The translations under genes were made by a program, and so were the position numbers. Shown one piece after another: positions 52,239 to 61,471 of a stretch of 64,000 bases of DNA. The stretch's first letter is position 1, and every line of letters begins with the position of its first letter. Below the pieces are notes generated by a model. That model made no database searches and had not been told where the DNA came from. It saw only the letters and a program-made list of their open reading frames with translations. The DNA comes from Chryseolinea sp. H1M3-3 (lineage in GTDB: Bacteria > Bacteroidota > Bacteroidia > Cytophagales > Cyclobacteriaceae), in NCBI RefSeq assembly GCF_029360725.1, contig NZ_JARKMY010000018.1:434001-498000 (forward strand). Reading direction: 5' to 3'.

Positions 52239-53012
52239 ATGATTAAAAATAGTTTAACTCTATTGTTCGTACTGTCAATAATATTTTCAACAAGTTGTTT
52301 AGCGCAGGATTTTCTTGTAACGGTGCAAGGTGACACACTCCGGGGCGATGTAAAAGCGCTGGATTTTGGTGTTGATAAAAAAGTTCAGATTACAGAAACC
52401 GGTAAGAAGAAAACCGTTTATCCTTTTTTCAAGGTTAAAGGTTTCTCCATCAACAACGAAGTATATCAGCCCGTCAAAGGACCAAACGGATATGCCTTTA
52501 TGAAAGTCGTGAAAACCGGTTACTTATCCCTCTATGCTTTTAAGGCTCAGAATCAAACCACGTATGGTGGGTTGTATCTCCTTAAAAAAGACGGCGAGGG
52601 TATTGAAGTACCGAATCTGACGTTCAAGAAGAACATGCGAAAGTTTTTAGATGATTGTCCAGTCGTAGCCGATAAAATTGACAGGGATCTTTTAAACAAA
52701 AAAGACATTCATAAAATTGTAGACGAATATAATGCATGCGTGGAAAACCGAACCAGCGCTGCGCAGAGCGTTGTAGCAACTGCCACACCCAAAGTAAAAG
52801 TCAGCGACGCCTGGGATGTTCTTGAAAACAAAGTGAAAGCGCATGAGGATTTTGAAGGAAAAGCCAATGCGCTGGAAATGATCAGTGAAATAAAATCGAA
52901 GATTTCTTCCTCACAAAAGATACCGAACTTTTTGATCGAAGGACTTAAAAGCTCTTTAGCGCAAGAAGAATTTAAAGCAGAACTCGAAAATGCCCTGAAG
53001 GAAATCCAATAG
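52239..53012 (+). CDS. Secreted hypothetical protein
   Basis: A 257-residue exported protein from the ATG at 52239, which gives a good signal peptide (LTLLFVLSIIFSTSCLAQ); the in-frame ATG at 52200 would add 13 residues before it. The first mature part is a beta domain (FLVTVQGDTLRGDVKALDF), a form I have seen in Bacteroidota proteins near a DNLRG-type strand; the second part is acidic helical. A Cys just before the signal end is compatible with a lipoprotein only if it is the anchor (SCLAQ), which is not a typical lipobox. Function unknown. Its last 41 bases overlap the end of the DoxX gene on the other strand. Confidence 0.7.
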   Translation: MIKNSLTLLFVLSIIFSTSCLAQDFLVTVQGDTLRGDVKALDFGVDKKVQITETGKKKTVYPFFKVKGFSINNEVYQPVKGPNGYAFMKVVKTGYLSLYAFKAQNQTTYGGLYLLKKDGEGIEVPNLTFKKNMRKFLDDCPVVADKIDRDLLNKKDIHKIVDEYNACVENRTSAAQSVVATATPKVKVSDAWDVLENKVKAHEDFEGKANALEMISEIKSKISSSQKIPNFLIEGLKSSLAQEEFKAELENALKEIQ

Positions 53013-53439
53013 TCAATGCCCAGGCGTTAGACTTTTTTTTTTCTTTCTTGAAATACTGTAGCAGTGAAAATATTTTTTCCCTCGTTCGAAGCATTATAAA
53101 TGCACTGCATAAGGCAACCGTTACGGCAAGAGAGAATAAATAACCACCATCTCCCTGAACTGAAATGCCCAGCAATGTGAGATGCATACCGATTGCACCA
53201 ATCATTAAACCGAAAGCCAGTGAAGCCCCCAGCCATGCGGTTGCATTAAGAAGCAGCAGTATAGCAGCCGTCAACTCCATAATACCAACACCAATTCTTC
53301 CCCACGGTTCCATCCCAACGGTAGTGAAAATGTAAACCGATTCTTCTGATCCAGAAAATTTGAAATATAAGGTTTGCGCTAAGATGATCGCAGCCAATAT
53401 CCGGGCAAACCAGTAGACAACTCGTGAGACTTTTTCCAT
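52972..53439 (-). CDS. DoxX family membrane protein
   Basis: A 155-residue four-helix membrane protein. Helices are at about 8-27 (VYWFARILAAIILAQTLYF), 45-63 (WGRIGVGIMELTAAILLLL), 68-92 (LGASLAFGLMIGAIGMHLTLLG) and 97-115 (YLFSLAVTVALCSAFIMLR), and the motif R-x-x-x-A-x-x-x-x-x-K-F near the start is that of DoxX. The family is linked to redox or quinone roles. The last 14 residues are encoded opposite the last codons of the secreted protein gene, giving a convergent 41-base overlap. Confidence 0.88.
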   Translation of the reverse strand: MEKVSRVVYWFARILAAIILAQTLYFKFSGSEESVYIFTTVGMEPWGRIGVGIMELTAAILLLLNATAWLGASLAFGLMIGAIGMHLTLLGISVQGDGGYLFSLAVTVALCSAFIMLRTREKIFSLLQYFKKEKKKSNAWALTIGFPSGHFRVLL

Positions 53440-53507
53440 GACTTTTTTTTACAAGTCCAAAAGTCGCAATGTTGTCGACGAGAAAATGTCATGTAATTGA
53501 CAACTGC

Positions 53508-54608
53508 TTATTTTTCATGAATAAGGTTTTGCACATCCCAACCTTTGTTGGAATTCAGGTAAATATTTCCGTTTTCAACCGTGAGCGGAGAAACAATATT
53601 ATTTTGATAGATCGCGCCCGTACCTAAGCCGTGCGGCAAATTGATTGGGTAATTAGCGGTAAATTGGCAAATTGCATTCAATCCAATATTTGACTCCAAC
53701 GCAGAAGTAATCCACCACCCTATTCCTTGTTTTTCCGCAGTAGCAATCCATTCGCGACATCCGGTTAAACCTCCATGAAGTGTAGGTTTGAGGATGATAT
53801 ACTGTGGTCGTAGTCTCCTTAATAACTCGGTTTTTCTTTCTCCTGATTCGTATCCGATCAGCTCTTCATCCAAGGCCACAGGTATCGGTGAATGTCTGCA
53901 AATATCCACCATTTCTTCCTGCCCTTGCTTAATGGGCTGTTCAATGGAGTGTATGGCAAATTGATTTAAACGTGTCAGCTTCTCCAACGCTTCATTAGGA
54001 TGGAAAGCGCCATTTGCATCCAGCCTTAAGGTAATTTGCTCCGGGCCATACTGTCGCCGAATATCTTTCAACACTTGACATTCCTTATCGAAATCAAGTC
54101 CGCCAACTTTCAACTTAATACATTTGAATCCCTGTTGAATTTTCTGGTGCACTTGCTGGATCATAAAGTCCACATCTCCCATCCATACCAATCCATTGAT
54201 GGGAATCGCTTTACCCTCTAAAAAGCTATTCTTAAAAACAATTCGCTTGCCTCCATTGAGGAGATCTAGCCATGCCGTTTCCAATCCAAAGGAGATTGCC
54301 GGACAATCTGTCGGAACCATCCGGGCAATATGAGCAAGCATCGCATCCCCGTGTTGGTGAAGGTCACCCGGAAGCTTAATATTCTGAATCTCTTTCAGAA
54401 CGTCCGCTAAGATATTTTCAAAATCCGGTTTTGCATCGGTGCTTAGTCCTGGCAGCGGTCCACATTCTCCAAGTCCGACAATTTCCGGATTTGATTCGTC
54501 CCATAGCTTGATGAACCACGACGTTTTATCTTCCATTAGACCCCGCGACGTTCGGGCATTAAAGTTGAACCGGAAGATTTTCTTTAAAAAAGATGCTTTA
54601 ATCGTCAT
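53508..54608 (-). CDS. menC: o-Succinylbenzoate synthase-like enolase superfamily enzyme
   Basis: A 366-residue enolase-superfamily enzyme with the muconate-lactonizing layout. The KxK pair is KLKVG around residue 165, the metal ligands are Asp in LRLDANGAF, Glu in HSIEQPI and Asp in ALDEELIG, and the second base is Lys in YIILKPTLHGG. This set, with the SALESNIGLNAICQF end, fits o-succinylbenzoate synthase of the menaquinone pathway, which is expected in Bacteroidota; a dipeptide epimerase is the main alternative. No other men gene is in the window to settle it. It starts 57 bases from the divergent queA gene. Confidence 0.88.
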   Translation of the reverse strand: MTIKASFLKKIFRFNFNARTSRGLMEDKTSWFIKLWDESNPEIVGLGECGPLPGLSTDAKPDFENILADVLKEIQNIKLPGDLHQHGDAMLAHIARMVPTDCPAISFGLETAWLDLLNGGKRIVFKNSFLEGKAIPINGLVWMGDVDFMIQQVHQKIQQGFKCIKLKVGGLDFDKECQVLKDIRRQYGPEQITLRLDANGAFHPNEALEKLTRLNQFAIHSIEQPIKQGQEEMVDICRHSPIPVALDEELIGYESGERKTELLRRLRPQYIILKPTLHGGLTGCREWIATAEKQGIGWWITSALESNIGLNAICQFTANYPINLPHGLGTGAIYQNNIVSPLTVENGNIYLNSNKGWDVQNLIHEK

Positions 54609-54642
54609 AAAAATATCCGCGACGAAAATAATGTTTTAAACT

Positions 54643-54650
54643 TAACTTTG
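54643..54650 (+). promoter_or_regulatory. -7 box of queA
   Basis: TAACTTTG matches TAnnTTTG, 15 bases before the queA ATG. Confidence 0.6.
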
Positions 54651-54664
54651 TTTTTTTATCAGCC

Positions 54665-55846
54665 ATGAAGCTTGACGTTAATGACTACACCTACGACCTG
54701 CCGCAAGAGAAAATTGCGTTATACCCGCTGGCACAACGTGATCAATCCAGGCTTCTTGTCTATCATAAAGGTGCCGTAACGCATGAAAAATTTACCAACA
54801 TCGCCGCGTTCTTACCGCCGGACGCATCTTTGTTTTTTAATGAAACAAAAGTTATTCCTGCCCGTCTGCTTTTTCAAAAAGAAACCGGCGCTGAGATAGA
54901 GATATTTCTTCTTCATCCAATCAGACCTTCAACATTGCTTCTGGAAGCTATGCAGGTCACAGGAAGCTGCACGTGGAAATGTGCCATCGGTAATTTAAAA
55001 CGCTGGACTGATAACATTACGCTAGTAAAAAAAATAAATAATCTCACACTCCAGGCCTCACTTGAAAACAAACAAGAAGGCATTGTCACTTTTACCTGGA
55101 CCAACAACGTTTCATTTGCCGAAATAATCCAACGTGCGGGTGATACGCCGCTGCCGCCTTACCTCAAAAGGAATTCAGAAGAACTCGACAAAGAACGTTA
55201 TCAAACGGTTTACTCCAACCAGGAAGGAGCCGTTGCGGCGCCAACGGCTGGCCTGCACTTTACAGCTACCGTATTCGAATCTCTCAAACAAAGAAATGTT
55301 GCTGTCGACTTTCTAACGCTGCATGTCAGTGCCGGAACATTTCAACCCATAAAAGTACAAGATCCATTGGACCATGTGATGCACCAGGAGCAAGTGGTTG
55401 TAAGCCGTGAGAATATTGAAAATCTTTTGAAAGGAAAAAACATTGTTGCCGTGGGGACCACTTCCCTGAGAACATTGGAGAGCCTTTACTGGTTTGGCGC
55501 AAAACTTTTGGTTAACCCTGGCGCAAATTTCACTATATCCCAACAGGATGCCTATACGTACAATGAACCCCCGACATCAACAGCAGCACTTCAAGCTGTA
55601 TTAAAGTATATGGATGAAAGTGAAAAGCAGAAAATTGTTGGAGAAACTTCAATCTATATTGTTCCCGGCTACACGTTTAGAATCGTCAATGCCCTTATCA
55701 CAAATTTTCACCAGCCATCCTCAACGTTGATTCTACTGGTGGCAGCTTTAATTGGCGATGACTGGAAAAAAGTATATCACGAAGCTCTTTTAAATGATTA
55801 TCGATTTTTGAGCTATGGAGATAGTTCACTTTTAATCCCTAAGTGA
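54665..55846 (+). CDS. queA: S-adenosylmethionine:tRNA ribosyltransferase-isomerase
   Basis: A 393-residue enzyme that makes epoxyqueuosine in the wobble position of tRNAs. Family marks are the YDLPQEKIALYPLAQRDQSRLLV start, FFNETKVIPARL, GDTPLPPYLKR, DKERYQTVYSNQEGAVAAPTAGLHFT, and TLHVSAGTFQPIK. It is slightly longer than the usual 340-360 residues because of an insertion around residues 75-140 (segments KRWTDNITLVKKINN); the last half is complete. It is divergent from menC and convergent with the PorE-like gene. The other queuosine genes are not in the window. Confidence 0.96.
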   Translation: MKLDVNDYTYDLPQEKIALYPLAQRDQSRLLVYHKGAVTHEKFTNIAAFLPPDASLFFNETKVIPARLLFQKETGAEIEIFLLHPIRPSTLLLEAMQVTGSCTWKCAIGNLKRWTDNITLVKKINNLTLQASLENKQEGIVTFTWTNNVSFAEIIQRAGDTPLPPYLKRNSEELDKERYQTVYSNQEGAVAAPTAGLHFTATVFESLKQRNVAVDFLTLHVSAGTFQPIKVQDPLDHVMHQEQVVVSRENIENLLKGKNIVAVGTTSLRTLESLYWFGAKLLVNPGANFTISQQDAYTYNEPPTSTAALQAVLKYMDESEKQKIVGETSIYIVPGYTFRIVNALITNFHQPSSTLILLVAALIGDDWKKVYHEALLNDYRFLSYGDSSLLIPK

Positions 55847-55923
55847 AAGTACGGCTATGCCAGATTTCTGAAGTCCCAACCCTAATTAGAAGACCTACAA
55901 ACTTGTTGATTTAGTAGCAATGA

Positions 55924-58248
55924 TTATGGCTTCGCCGCTATTAAGGCACTTAAATCCACAATGTTTACTTCAACACGTCTACCTTCTTCCTTGGAAGCCG
56001 ACTGATCTTTCGTTGCACCGTACCCTTTTGCTACGATTCTCCGGCGAACGATACCTTTGTGATTGATATAATCGAGTACGGCAATAGCACGTTTATTAGA
56101 AAGTTCCCGATTTAACTCCTCTGTTCCTTCGATGGAAGCAAAGCCTAGAATTTCCACGCCGAGTCCTGGGTATTTTTTAAGTTCAGCGAGAATGGCATCG
56201 AGCTGACTATTGTATTGGACCTTTAAGTCACTCTTACCGGCATCGAAATAAATTTTTGCTGACTTGGTTAGTGCAGCCCTATCGAATTCCGTTGCCTTGG
56301 CTTGCAATTTTTGCTTTTGCACCTCCTCTTTCATTATAAAAGTTGGAAGGGAAAAAATTGTTTTTCCACCAACATTCTTTTGTTCAAATTTGCTCTCGTC
56401 ACTTTCGTCATAGTAGTAAGTACGAGACGCTACCTCAATGCGCGAATTTTGCTTTTCATCAAAGTTAACATCCTCAATCGGATCTTTCATTTGAATTAAA
56501 TCCGTCAGGTAAGTCATCCCTTCTTTATCCTGCGATGCAATAAGGTCCAGCATCATATCATAAACGTCCAGGGTACCCCCTTGTACCAATTTAGCCTCGT
56601 GTGTTTTGCGTAAGTCCGCTTTCACATCCTGGTCGGTATCGTAAAATGCATTCTTCACCTGAACCTCCTGGCCGACGACAACATCAAACTGGCGAATGGT
56701 TTTCAGATTGATCATCTGATACAGTTCATAAAAATAGGTTTGATTTGGAATGTTAATGTTTAAGGTGTATGGTAGAAATCCTTCGGATTCAATAACCATA
56801 TCATAATCCTTTGCCGGTGGCAGAATAACGAGGTAGTTACCCGTCACTGGATCCGGATTGTAGACGAAGTCAAGTTTTTTATCCGTCTTATTATCGATCA
56901 GATAAATTTTTGTTGGCATTGGTTTTCCTGTCTCTGCGTTTAAAATTTTTCCTTTTATCATCGTGAGCGGGATGTCAGCAGATTCAGCAGGCATATCAAT
57001 ATAATAAATGTCTTGGCCACCCATACCTCCTTTGCGGTCCGACGAAAAATAACCACGTGTACCGTCTGCGATCAAAGTAAAATAGTTATCGTTGACGGTA
57101 GTGTTGATTGGGTATCCCATGTTCTCCGGATTGCTCCATTTGTTACCGACTAGTCTTGACACGAAGATATCGCGACCACCCATGGTATTGTGACCATCTG
57201 AAGTAAAGAATAAGGTTTTTTGATCGGGGTGAATGAATGGCGCATCTTCATTGGCCTTCGTATTCACTTCAGGACCAAGATTCACAGGTGTACTCCAGGA
57301 CCCGTTAGCCTGCATCGTTGTTTTATAAATATCCAGTCCACCTTGCCCGTTGATACGGTCGCTCGCAAAATAAATTGTTTTACCATCCGGAGTTATACTC
57401 GCTGTTGATTCAAGAAACTTTGGTGTATTGATCGTGGGGGTAATTAAGCTTGGTCTGGACCATTCATCTCCTGATTTATTGATCTGGAATAAACTTCCCG
57501 GATCTGTGGAGCCGCCCATAAAAATAAGCATTTTCTGACCGTCCGCCGAAAGGCCAGCAGTCCCTACGTTGTAATCATGAGCGATGGGAACAAGTTTTGG
57601 TTCAGACCACGCGCCTGAGTTATTAAACGTGATATAAATTTCTTCAATAAACTTATCACCTGTACGGGTCTTGCCGGTATTGGGTCTTAGTGCTGTAAAA
57701 GCCATCACACTCTCGTCAGCCGACAACACAGGATTATACTCTGTGTATTTGCTGTTGATGATGGAATTAAAATGATGTACTGTAAAATCGCGCGGCACCG
57801 ACATTAAAGCTACTGCGTTGTGGCACGTTTGAATGGCTTCATCCGCCATCGCCATAGCTTTCTTATCGGCTTTGCTGCTGGTCTCGCGAAACTTATTAAA
57901 ATATTCCAGTGCTTTTTGAATGTTTTCATCCTTGAGATAGATCGTGCCCAGGTCATAATTTAATATCGCCGGCATGTCTTTACCATTGGCTAATGCAAAT
58001 TCGAAATAGGGTATAGCTTTTATTTGTTGATCGGTCTCCGGAGATTTTTGGTAGCAGACGCCGGTCTTATAATGGACCATTGGATCTTTTTCGCCGGCTG
58101 CTATGGCTTCCAGATATTTTGCCAACGCCATATCATAGCTTCTCACACTAAAAGACCGGTCCGCATCGGCCAAGGCCTTGCTGCTTTGCGCAAATCCCGA
58201 GGTCAGTGAAAAAAGGAATATAAAACACAGTATATGAGCCTTTTTCAT
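55924..58248 (-). CDS. PorE-like OmpA/propeller/TPR lipoprotein-class protein of T9SS
   Basis: A 774-residue exported protein with a signal peptide (1-20) and, in order, TPR units (about 25-150), a PD40 beta-propeller (about 170-440: PVLSADESVMAFTALRPNTG, AGLSADGQKMLIFMGGSTDP, SITPDGKTIYFASDRINGQG and FIHPDQKTLFFTSDGHNTMG), a carboxypeptidase-regulatory-like domain (about 455-530) and an OmpA C-terminal domain (about 655-770: IYFDAGKSDLKVQYNSQLDA, GVEILGFASIEGTEELNREL). That order is as in PorE, which ties the T9SS to peptidoglycan. Alternative: another OmpA-family protein with the same domains, since Cytophagales hold several. The giant cargo at 44.6 kb is evidence that T9SS is present. Confidence 0.85.
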   Translation of the reverse strand: MKKAHILCFIFLFSLTSGFAQSSKALADADRSFSVRSYDMALAKYLEAIAAGEKDPMVHYKTGVCYQKSPETDQQIKAIPYFEFALANGKDMPAILNYDLGTIYLKDENIQKALEYFNKFRETSSKADKKAMAMADEAIQTCHNAVALMSVPRDFTVHHFNSIINSKYTEYNPVLSADESVMAFTALRPNTGKTRTGDKFIEEIYITFNNSGAWSEPKLVPIAHDYNVGTAGLSADGQKMLIFMGGSTDPGSLFQINKSGDEWSRPSLITPTINTPKFLESTASITPDGKTIYFASDRINGQGGLDIYKTTMQANGSWSTPVNLGPEVNTKANEDAPFIHPDQKTLFFTSDGHNTMGGRDIFVSRLVGNKWSNPENMGYPINTTVNDNYFTLIADGTRGYFSSDRKGGMGGQDIYYIDMPAESADIPLTMIKGKILNAETGKPMPTKIYLIDNKTDKKLDFVYNPDPVTGNYLVILPPAKDYDMVIESEGFLPYTLNINIPNQTYFYELYQMINLKTIRQFDVVVGQEVQVKNAFYDTDQDVKADLRKTHEAKLVQGGTLDVYDMMLDLIASQDKEGMTYLTDLIQMKDPIEDVNFDEKQNSRIEVASRTYYYDESDESKFEQKNVGGKTIFSLPTFIMKEEVQKQKLQAKATEFDRAALTKSAKIYFDAGKSDLKVQYNSQLDAILAELKKYPGLGVEILGFASIEGTEELNRELSNKRAIAVLDYINHKGIVRRRIVAKGYGATKDQSASKEEGRRVEVNIVDLSALIAAKP

Positions 58249-58480
58249 TATAGTTTTTGAATTTTAATTCAATACTACAAAAAGATGGGCCATACGAATG
58301 TTGAGATTCGCTCCTAAACTTACAAGCGCTTTATGGATTTGAAATTTTGCTCTAGCTTCAAGGTTTATTACTAGATATATTATGCATTTGTGCATTCAAT
58401 ACTGAATTAAGCGGCTTTTTATGACCTGTTTTGATATTTGAACTTTGAACGTCTTTAACTTTTAATTGCCACCATGTTAT

Positions 58481-58502
58481 ATCTGTTACGAATGTGACAG
58501 AT
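58481..58502. promoter_or_regulatory. Imperfect inverted repeat before the TIR protein gene
   Basis: ATCTGTTAC and GTGACAGAT (9 positions, one mismatch, G-T in RNA) flank GAAT, 45 bases upstream of the ATG at 58548. It may be an operator. Confidence 0.35.
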
Positions 58503-58547
58503 GAGCAGTAAATATTTCTACTATCCTTCTCAACACCATAGTGATTC

Positions 58548-59987
58548 ATGTCTCTCGATATTGATATTTTAATCGTTTTTGCTGACTCTGACAATGCACC
58601 CTCAGATGAAAGTAGCGTGGAATGGGTATCACAATTCAAAAAGTTTTTGGAGTTCATGCTTACCCAGGTGACGAATGAGAAACTTAAAATTATGCTCAAA
58701 GGTGAGTATGACACGCTAACGTCGCCCCGACTGGATAATGTGGGTGTGCTTGTACCAGTCCTCTCCAAAGATTTTATCAGGTCGACCGCGTGTATGCAAC
58801 ATGTCGAGACTTTTTATAATGCCGTAAATAAAAATTCCAACCGCATTTTTAAAGTAACAAAATCGCCACTGACACAACAGGATCAACCTGACTTTTTGCG
58901 CCCATTAATTGGTTACAACATGTATCAGCTTGATCCCGATTCAGGCGAAATCCGCGAGTACTCGGACTATTTCAGTACAGACGCAGAACGCCAATATTGG
59001 ATGGAACTCGTCGATTTAAGCTATGATCTGGTGGGTGCCCTGCATCGACTGAAAAATGGAACCCCAGAGCCTGCTGTAAAAAATCTTTTCAATCGTAAAA
59101 TTGTCTACGTCGCTGAAACAAGCCACGATCTGTCGGTCGAACGAAACATTATCACAAGAGAATTACAACGGCATGGATATGCTGTACTTCCCGACAGGGC
59201 GCTTTCCTACGACACGCCTAACATCGATGAGATTGTCCGCAAAGATCTGGATGAATGTGCTTTGTCAATTCATATGATCGGAAATTCCTATGGCGAAATT
59301 CCAGATGGAAGCGCGCGCTCGTTTGTTGACCTTCAACATAAAATCGCGTCGGATAAAGGTGTGGATGCAAAGCGAAAGAATGAATCGTTTACGCGATTGA
59401 TCTGGATAGCTCCGAATCTGAAACACATCAATGAACGTCAGAAAAAATTTATTGAAACTATCAAGCGCGACGTAGAAATGCAGGAAGGCGCAGAGTTACT
59501 GGAAACACCTCTGGAGGATTTTAAAAACATCATTCGTGAAGAGTTGTTGGAGGCCATCGAACGAAAAGCTGTCAAAGAGACGGGTGGACGCGCCATCTAT
59601 CTTTTGCATGATCGCGAAGATCAGCAGGTAGTAAAACCGTACATTGATTTAATAGAAAGATGTGGCTACCGTGTGCTGATCCCCATGTTTGAAGGAGAGC
59701 TGTTAGAGCAGCGGCAAAAACATATTGAAAACTTACGTGCGCTGGATGCAGCGATTATCTTTAAGGGCAAAGGCCACGACCAATGGGTGCACATGAAAGC
59801 ATTGGATCTGATGAAAGCTCCTGGATTTGGGCGAAAAAAACCAATAGTCGCTAAAGCAATTTTTGCTGCCCCTGGCGAAATCCCTAATCGAGAATCTTTA
59901 AAAAGTCAAAATTTCCGGCTGATTGAAGGTGATCTGCAACACTTTATGGAAGCTCTAAAATTATGGTTGCTTGAATTTGACAATTAG
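58548..59987 (+). CDS. Protein with three TIR-like domains
   Basis: A 479-residue cytoplasmic protein with three Rossmann-like TIR segments. The first (1-100) starts DIDILIVFADSD and holds VGVLVPVLSKDFIRST with a candidate Glu87 in CMQHVETF, as in the S-x-x-F ... C-x-x-E pattern of TIR NADases. The second (about 183-330) has RKIVYVAETSHDLSVERNII, the DUF4062 pattern. The third (about 348-479) has AIYLLHDREDQQVVKPYIDL, VLIPMFEGELLEQRQKH and DAAIIFKGKGHDQWVHM. TIR and DUF4062 domains are common in phage-defence and STAND-type proteins as NAD-consuming or signalling parts. No ATPase partner is adjacent, so it may act alone or with distant partners. Confidence 0.75.
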   Translation: MSLDIDILIVFADSDNAPSDESSVEWVSQFKKFLEFMLTQVTNEKLKIMLKGEYDTLTSPRLDNVGVLVPVLSKDFIRSTACMQHVETFYNAVNKNSNRIFKVTKSPLTQQDQPDFLRPLIGYNMYQLDPDSGEIREYSDYFSTDAERQYWMELVDLSYDLVGALHRLKNGTPEPAVKNLFNRKIVYVAETSHDLSVERNIITRELQRHGYAVLPDRALSYDTPNIDEIVRKDLDECALSIHMIGNSYGEIPDGSARSFVDLQHKIASDKGVDAKRKNESFTRLIWIAPNLKHINERQKKFIETIKRDVEMQEGAELLETPLEDFKNIIREELLEAIERKAVKETGGRAIYLLHDREDQQVVKPYIDLIERCGYRVLIPMFEGELLEQRQKHIENLRALDAAIIFKGKGHDQWVHMKALDLMKAPGFGRKKPIVAKAIFAAPGEIPNRESLKSQNFRLIEGDLQHFMEALKLWLLEFDN

Positions 59988-60198
59988 CACTTGCTTCGGC
60001 AAAATAAAAATAACAACCGTTTTAAACTTAAACTCCATCCTGACCGTTAGCATTGGGATAACTTGAAAATACCTTGCTTTTAGTCCATCTCCTTCACTCT
60101 TTCAGATACGCTGTTAAATACAGATCTGTTATAATTACCGTGAGCTTTGGAGGATAGTATTTCTTATTTTATTTTTAGAGCTTAATCTTCAATGTTTA

Positions 60199-60954
60199 AT
60201 GGAAATTTTCCTTCATCCGGAGGCCTGGATCGCTTTACTTACCCTTACGTTTTTTGAAGTAGTTTTAGGTATCGACAATATTATTTTTATTTCCATTGTC
60301 TCAAACCGGTTACCCGTCGAGATTCGTTCAAAGACACGCAACTTAGGCTTGTTGCTGGCGATGGTGGTCAGAATTCTTTTGCTGCTCACCATCACATGGG
60401 TGATGCGGTTTAAAGAAACACTTTTTACAATTCCTGCTACGCTGATTTTTCAGGAACCATTGCCAATCAGTGGCAGAGATCTGATTTTAATTTTCGGCGG
60501 CCTTTTTCTGATTGCTAAAAGTACACGCGAGATCAATCACGAAATGGAAGGTGAAGAGGAAGAAATGGAAGCGGGCAGTGGGAAAGCCAACGTAGTCGGA
60601 ATAATTGTGCAGATCATTTTACTCGACATTATTTTCTCGTTCGATTCAATACTCACAGCAGTCGGTCTAACGGACCAGGTAATCATCATGATCATTGCGG
60701 TAATTCTCTCTATTGCCATCATGATCATTTTCTCAGGCGCAATCAGCCGATTTATCCACAAGCATCCTTCCATGGAAGTGCTGGCGCTGGGATTTTTAAT
60801 CCTGATAGGATTTATGCTCTTCCTGGAAGGCCTCCACAAGGAAGTCCCGAAAGGTTACATTTATTTTGCTATCGTTTTCTCGATGCTTATCGAAATGGTT
60901 AACATTCGCGTTAGAAGTAGACGAAAAAAAGCTAAAGAACAATTCCATGAATAA
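60199..60954 (+). CDS. TerC family integral membrane protein
   Basis: A 251-residue protein with seven or more membrane helices, of the TerC family that exports manganese in some bacteria and is linked to tellurite resistance in others. Typical marks are LTFFEVVLGIDNIIFISIVS near the start (with the D-N pair), RDLILIFGGLFLIAKSTREI, and the repeat half ILLDIIFSFDSILTAVGLT with a second acidic residue. A central acidic loop (EGEEEEMEAG) is normal. The ATG of the following gene lies inside its last 8 bases. Confidence 0.93.
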   Translation: MEIFLHPEAWIALLTLTFFEVVLGIDNIIFISIVSNRLPVEIRSKTRNLGLLLAMVVRILLLLTITWVMRFKETLFTIPATLIFQEPLPISGRDLILIFGGLFLIAKSTREINHEMEGEEEEMEAGSGKANVVGIIVQIILLDIIFSFDSILTAVGLTDQVIIMIIAVILSIAIMIIFSGAISRFIHKHPSMEVLALGFLILIGFMLFLEGLHKEVPKGYIYFAIVFSMLIEMVNIRVRSRRKKAKEQFHE

Positions 60955-61471
60955 CGAAGAACTCCGTTATCCTATCGGCAAATTTGCCCCGAAAAAAACA
61001 TATACCGCCGAGGAAGTAAAATCCAATATTTTAAGGATTGAAAAATTACCGGCTGCTCTTGAAAAAGTGATCAGCACCCTGAATGCCAAACAATGGGATA
61101 CACCTTATCGCGACGGTGGCTGGACCGCCAGGCAGGTCGTGCATCACATGGCTGATAGTCATATGAACGCTTATATCCGTTTTAAATGGACGCTTACAGA
61201 GCCAACACCTTTGATCAAAGTCTATGATGAAAAAGCATGGGCAGAGACACCAGAAACAAAGCTTGATCCCATCATCTCCGTGTCTTTGTTAAAAACACTT
61301 CATGTGAAATGGACCGCCTTGCTGACTCTTCTGACGGAAAGTGATCTTGACAAAGAATACACCCGCCCCGATAAGAAGGATCCTGTATCACTTGCTAACC
61401 TCATTGCGTTGTATGCCTGGCATGGAGAACACCATGTAGGTCATCTTAAGATTGTGGCCGGCAAGTCATAG
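60947..61471 (+). CDS. DinB/YfiT-like metal-dependent transferase or hydrolase
   Basis: A 174-residue four-helix-bundle enzyme of the DinB superfamily, YfiT type. The metal-binding histidines are at VVHHMADSH (helix 2) and HGEHHVGH near the C-terminus, and the start YPIGKFAPKKTYTAEEV is that of YfiT. Related proteins are bacillithiol S-transferases; here the thiol is not known. The ATG at 60947 overlaps the terC stop (ATGAATAA), giving coupled translation. An upstream start would lie inside terC and is unlikely. Confidence 0.92.
   Translation: MNNEELRYPIGKFAPKKTYTAEEVKSNILRIEKLPAALEKVISTLNAKQWDTPYRDGGWTARQVVHHMADSHMNAYIRFKWTLTEPTPLIKVYDEKAWAETPETKLDPIISVSLLKTLHVKWTALLTLLTESDLDKEYTRPDKKDPVSLANLIALYAWHGEHHVGHLKIVAGKS

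Noticed and set aside
58358-58768. A 136-residue minus-strand frame across the TIR gene start
   Set aside because: It overlaps the well-supported TIR gene and the divergent promoter region, and its sequence is low in structure.
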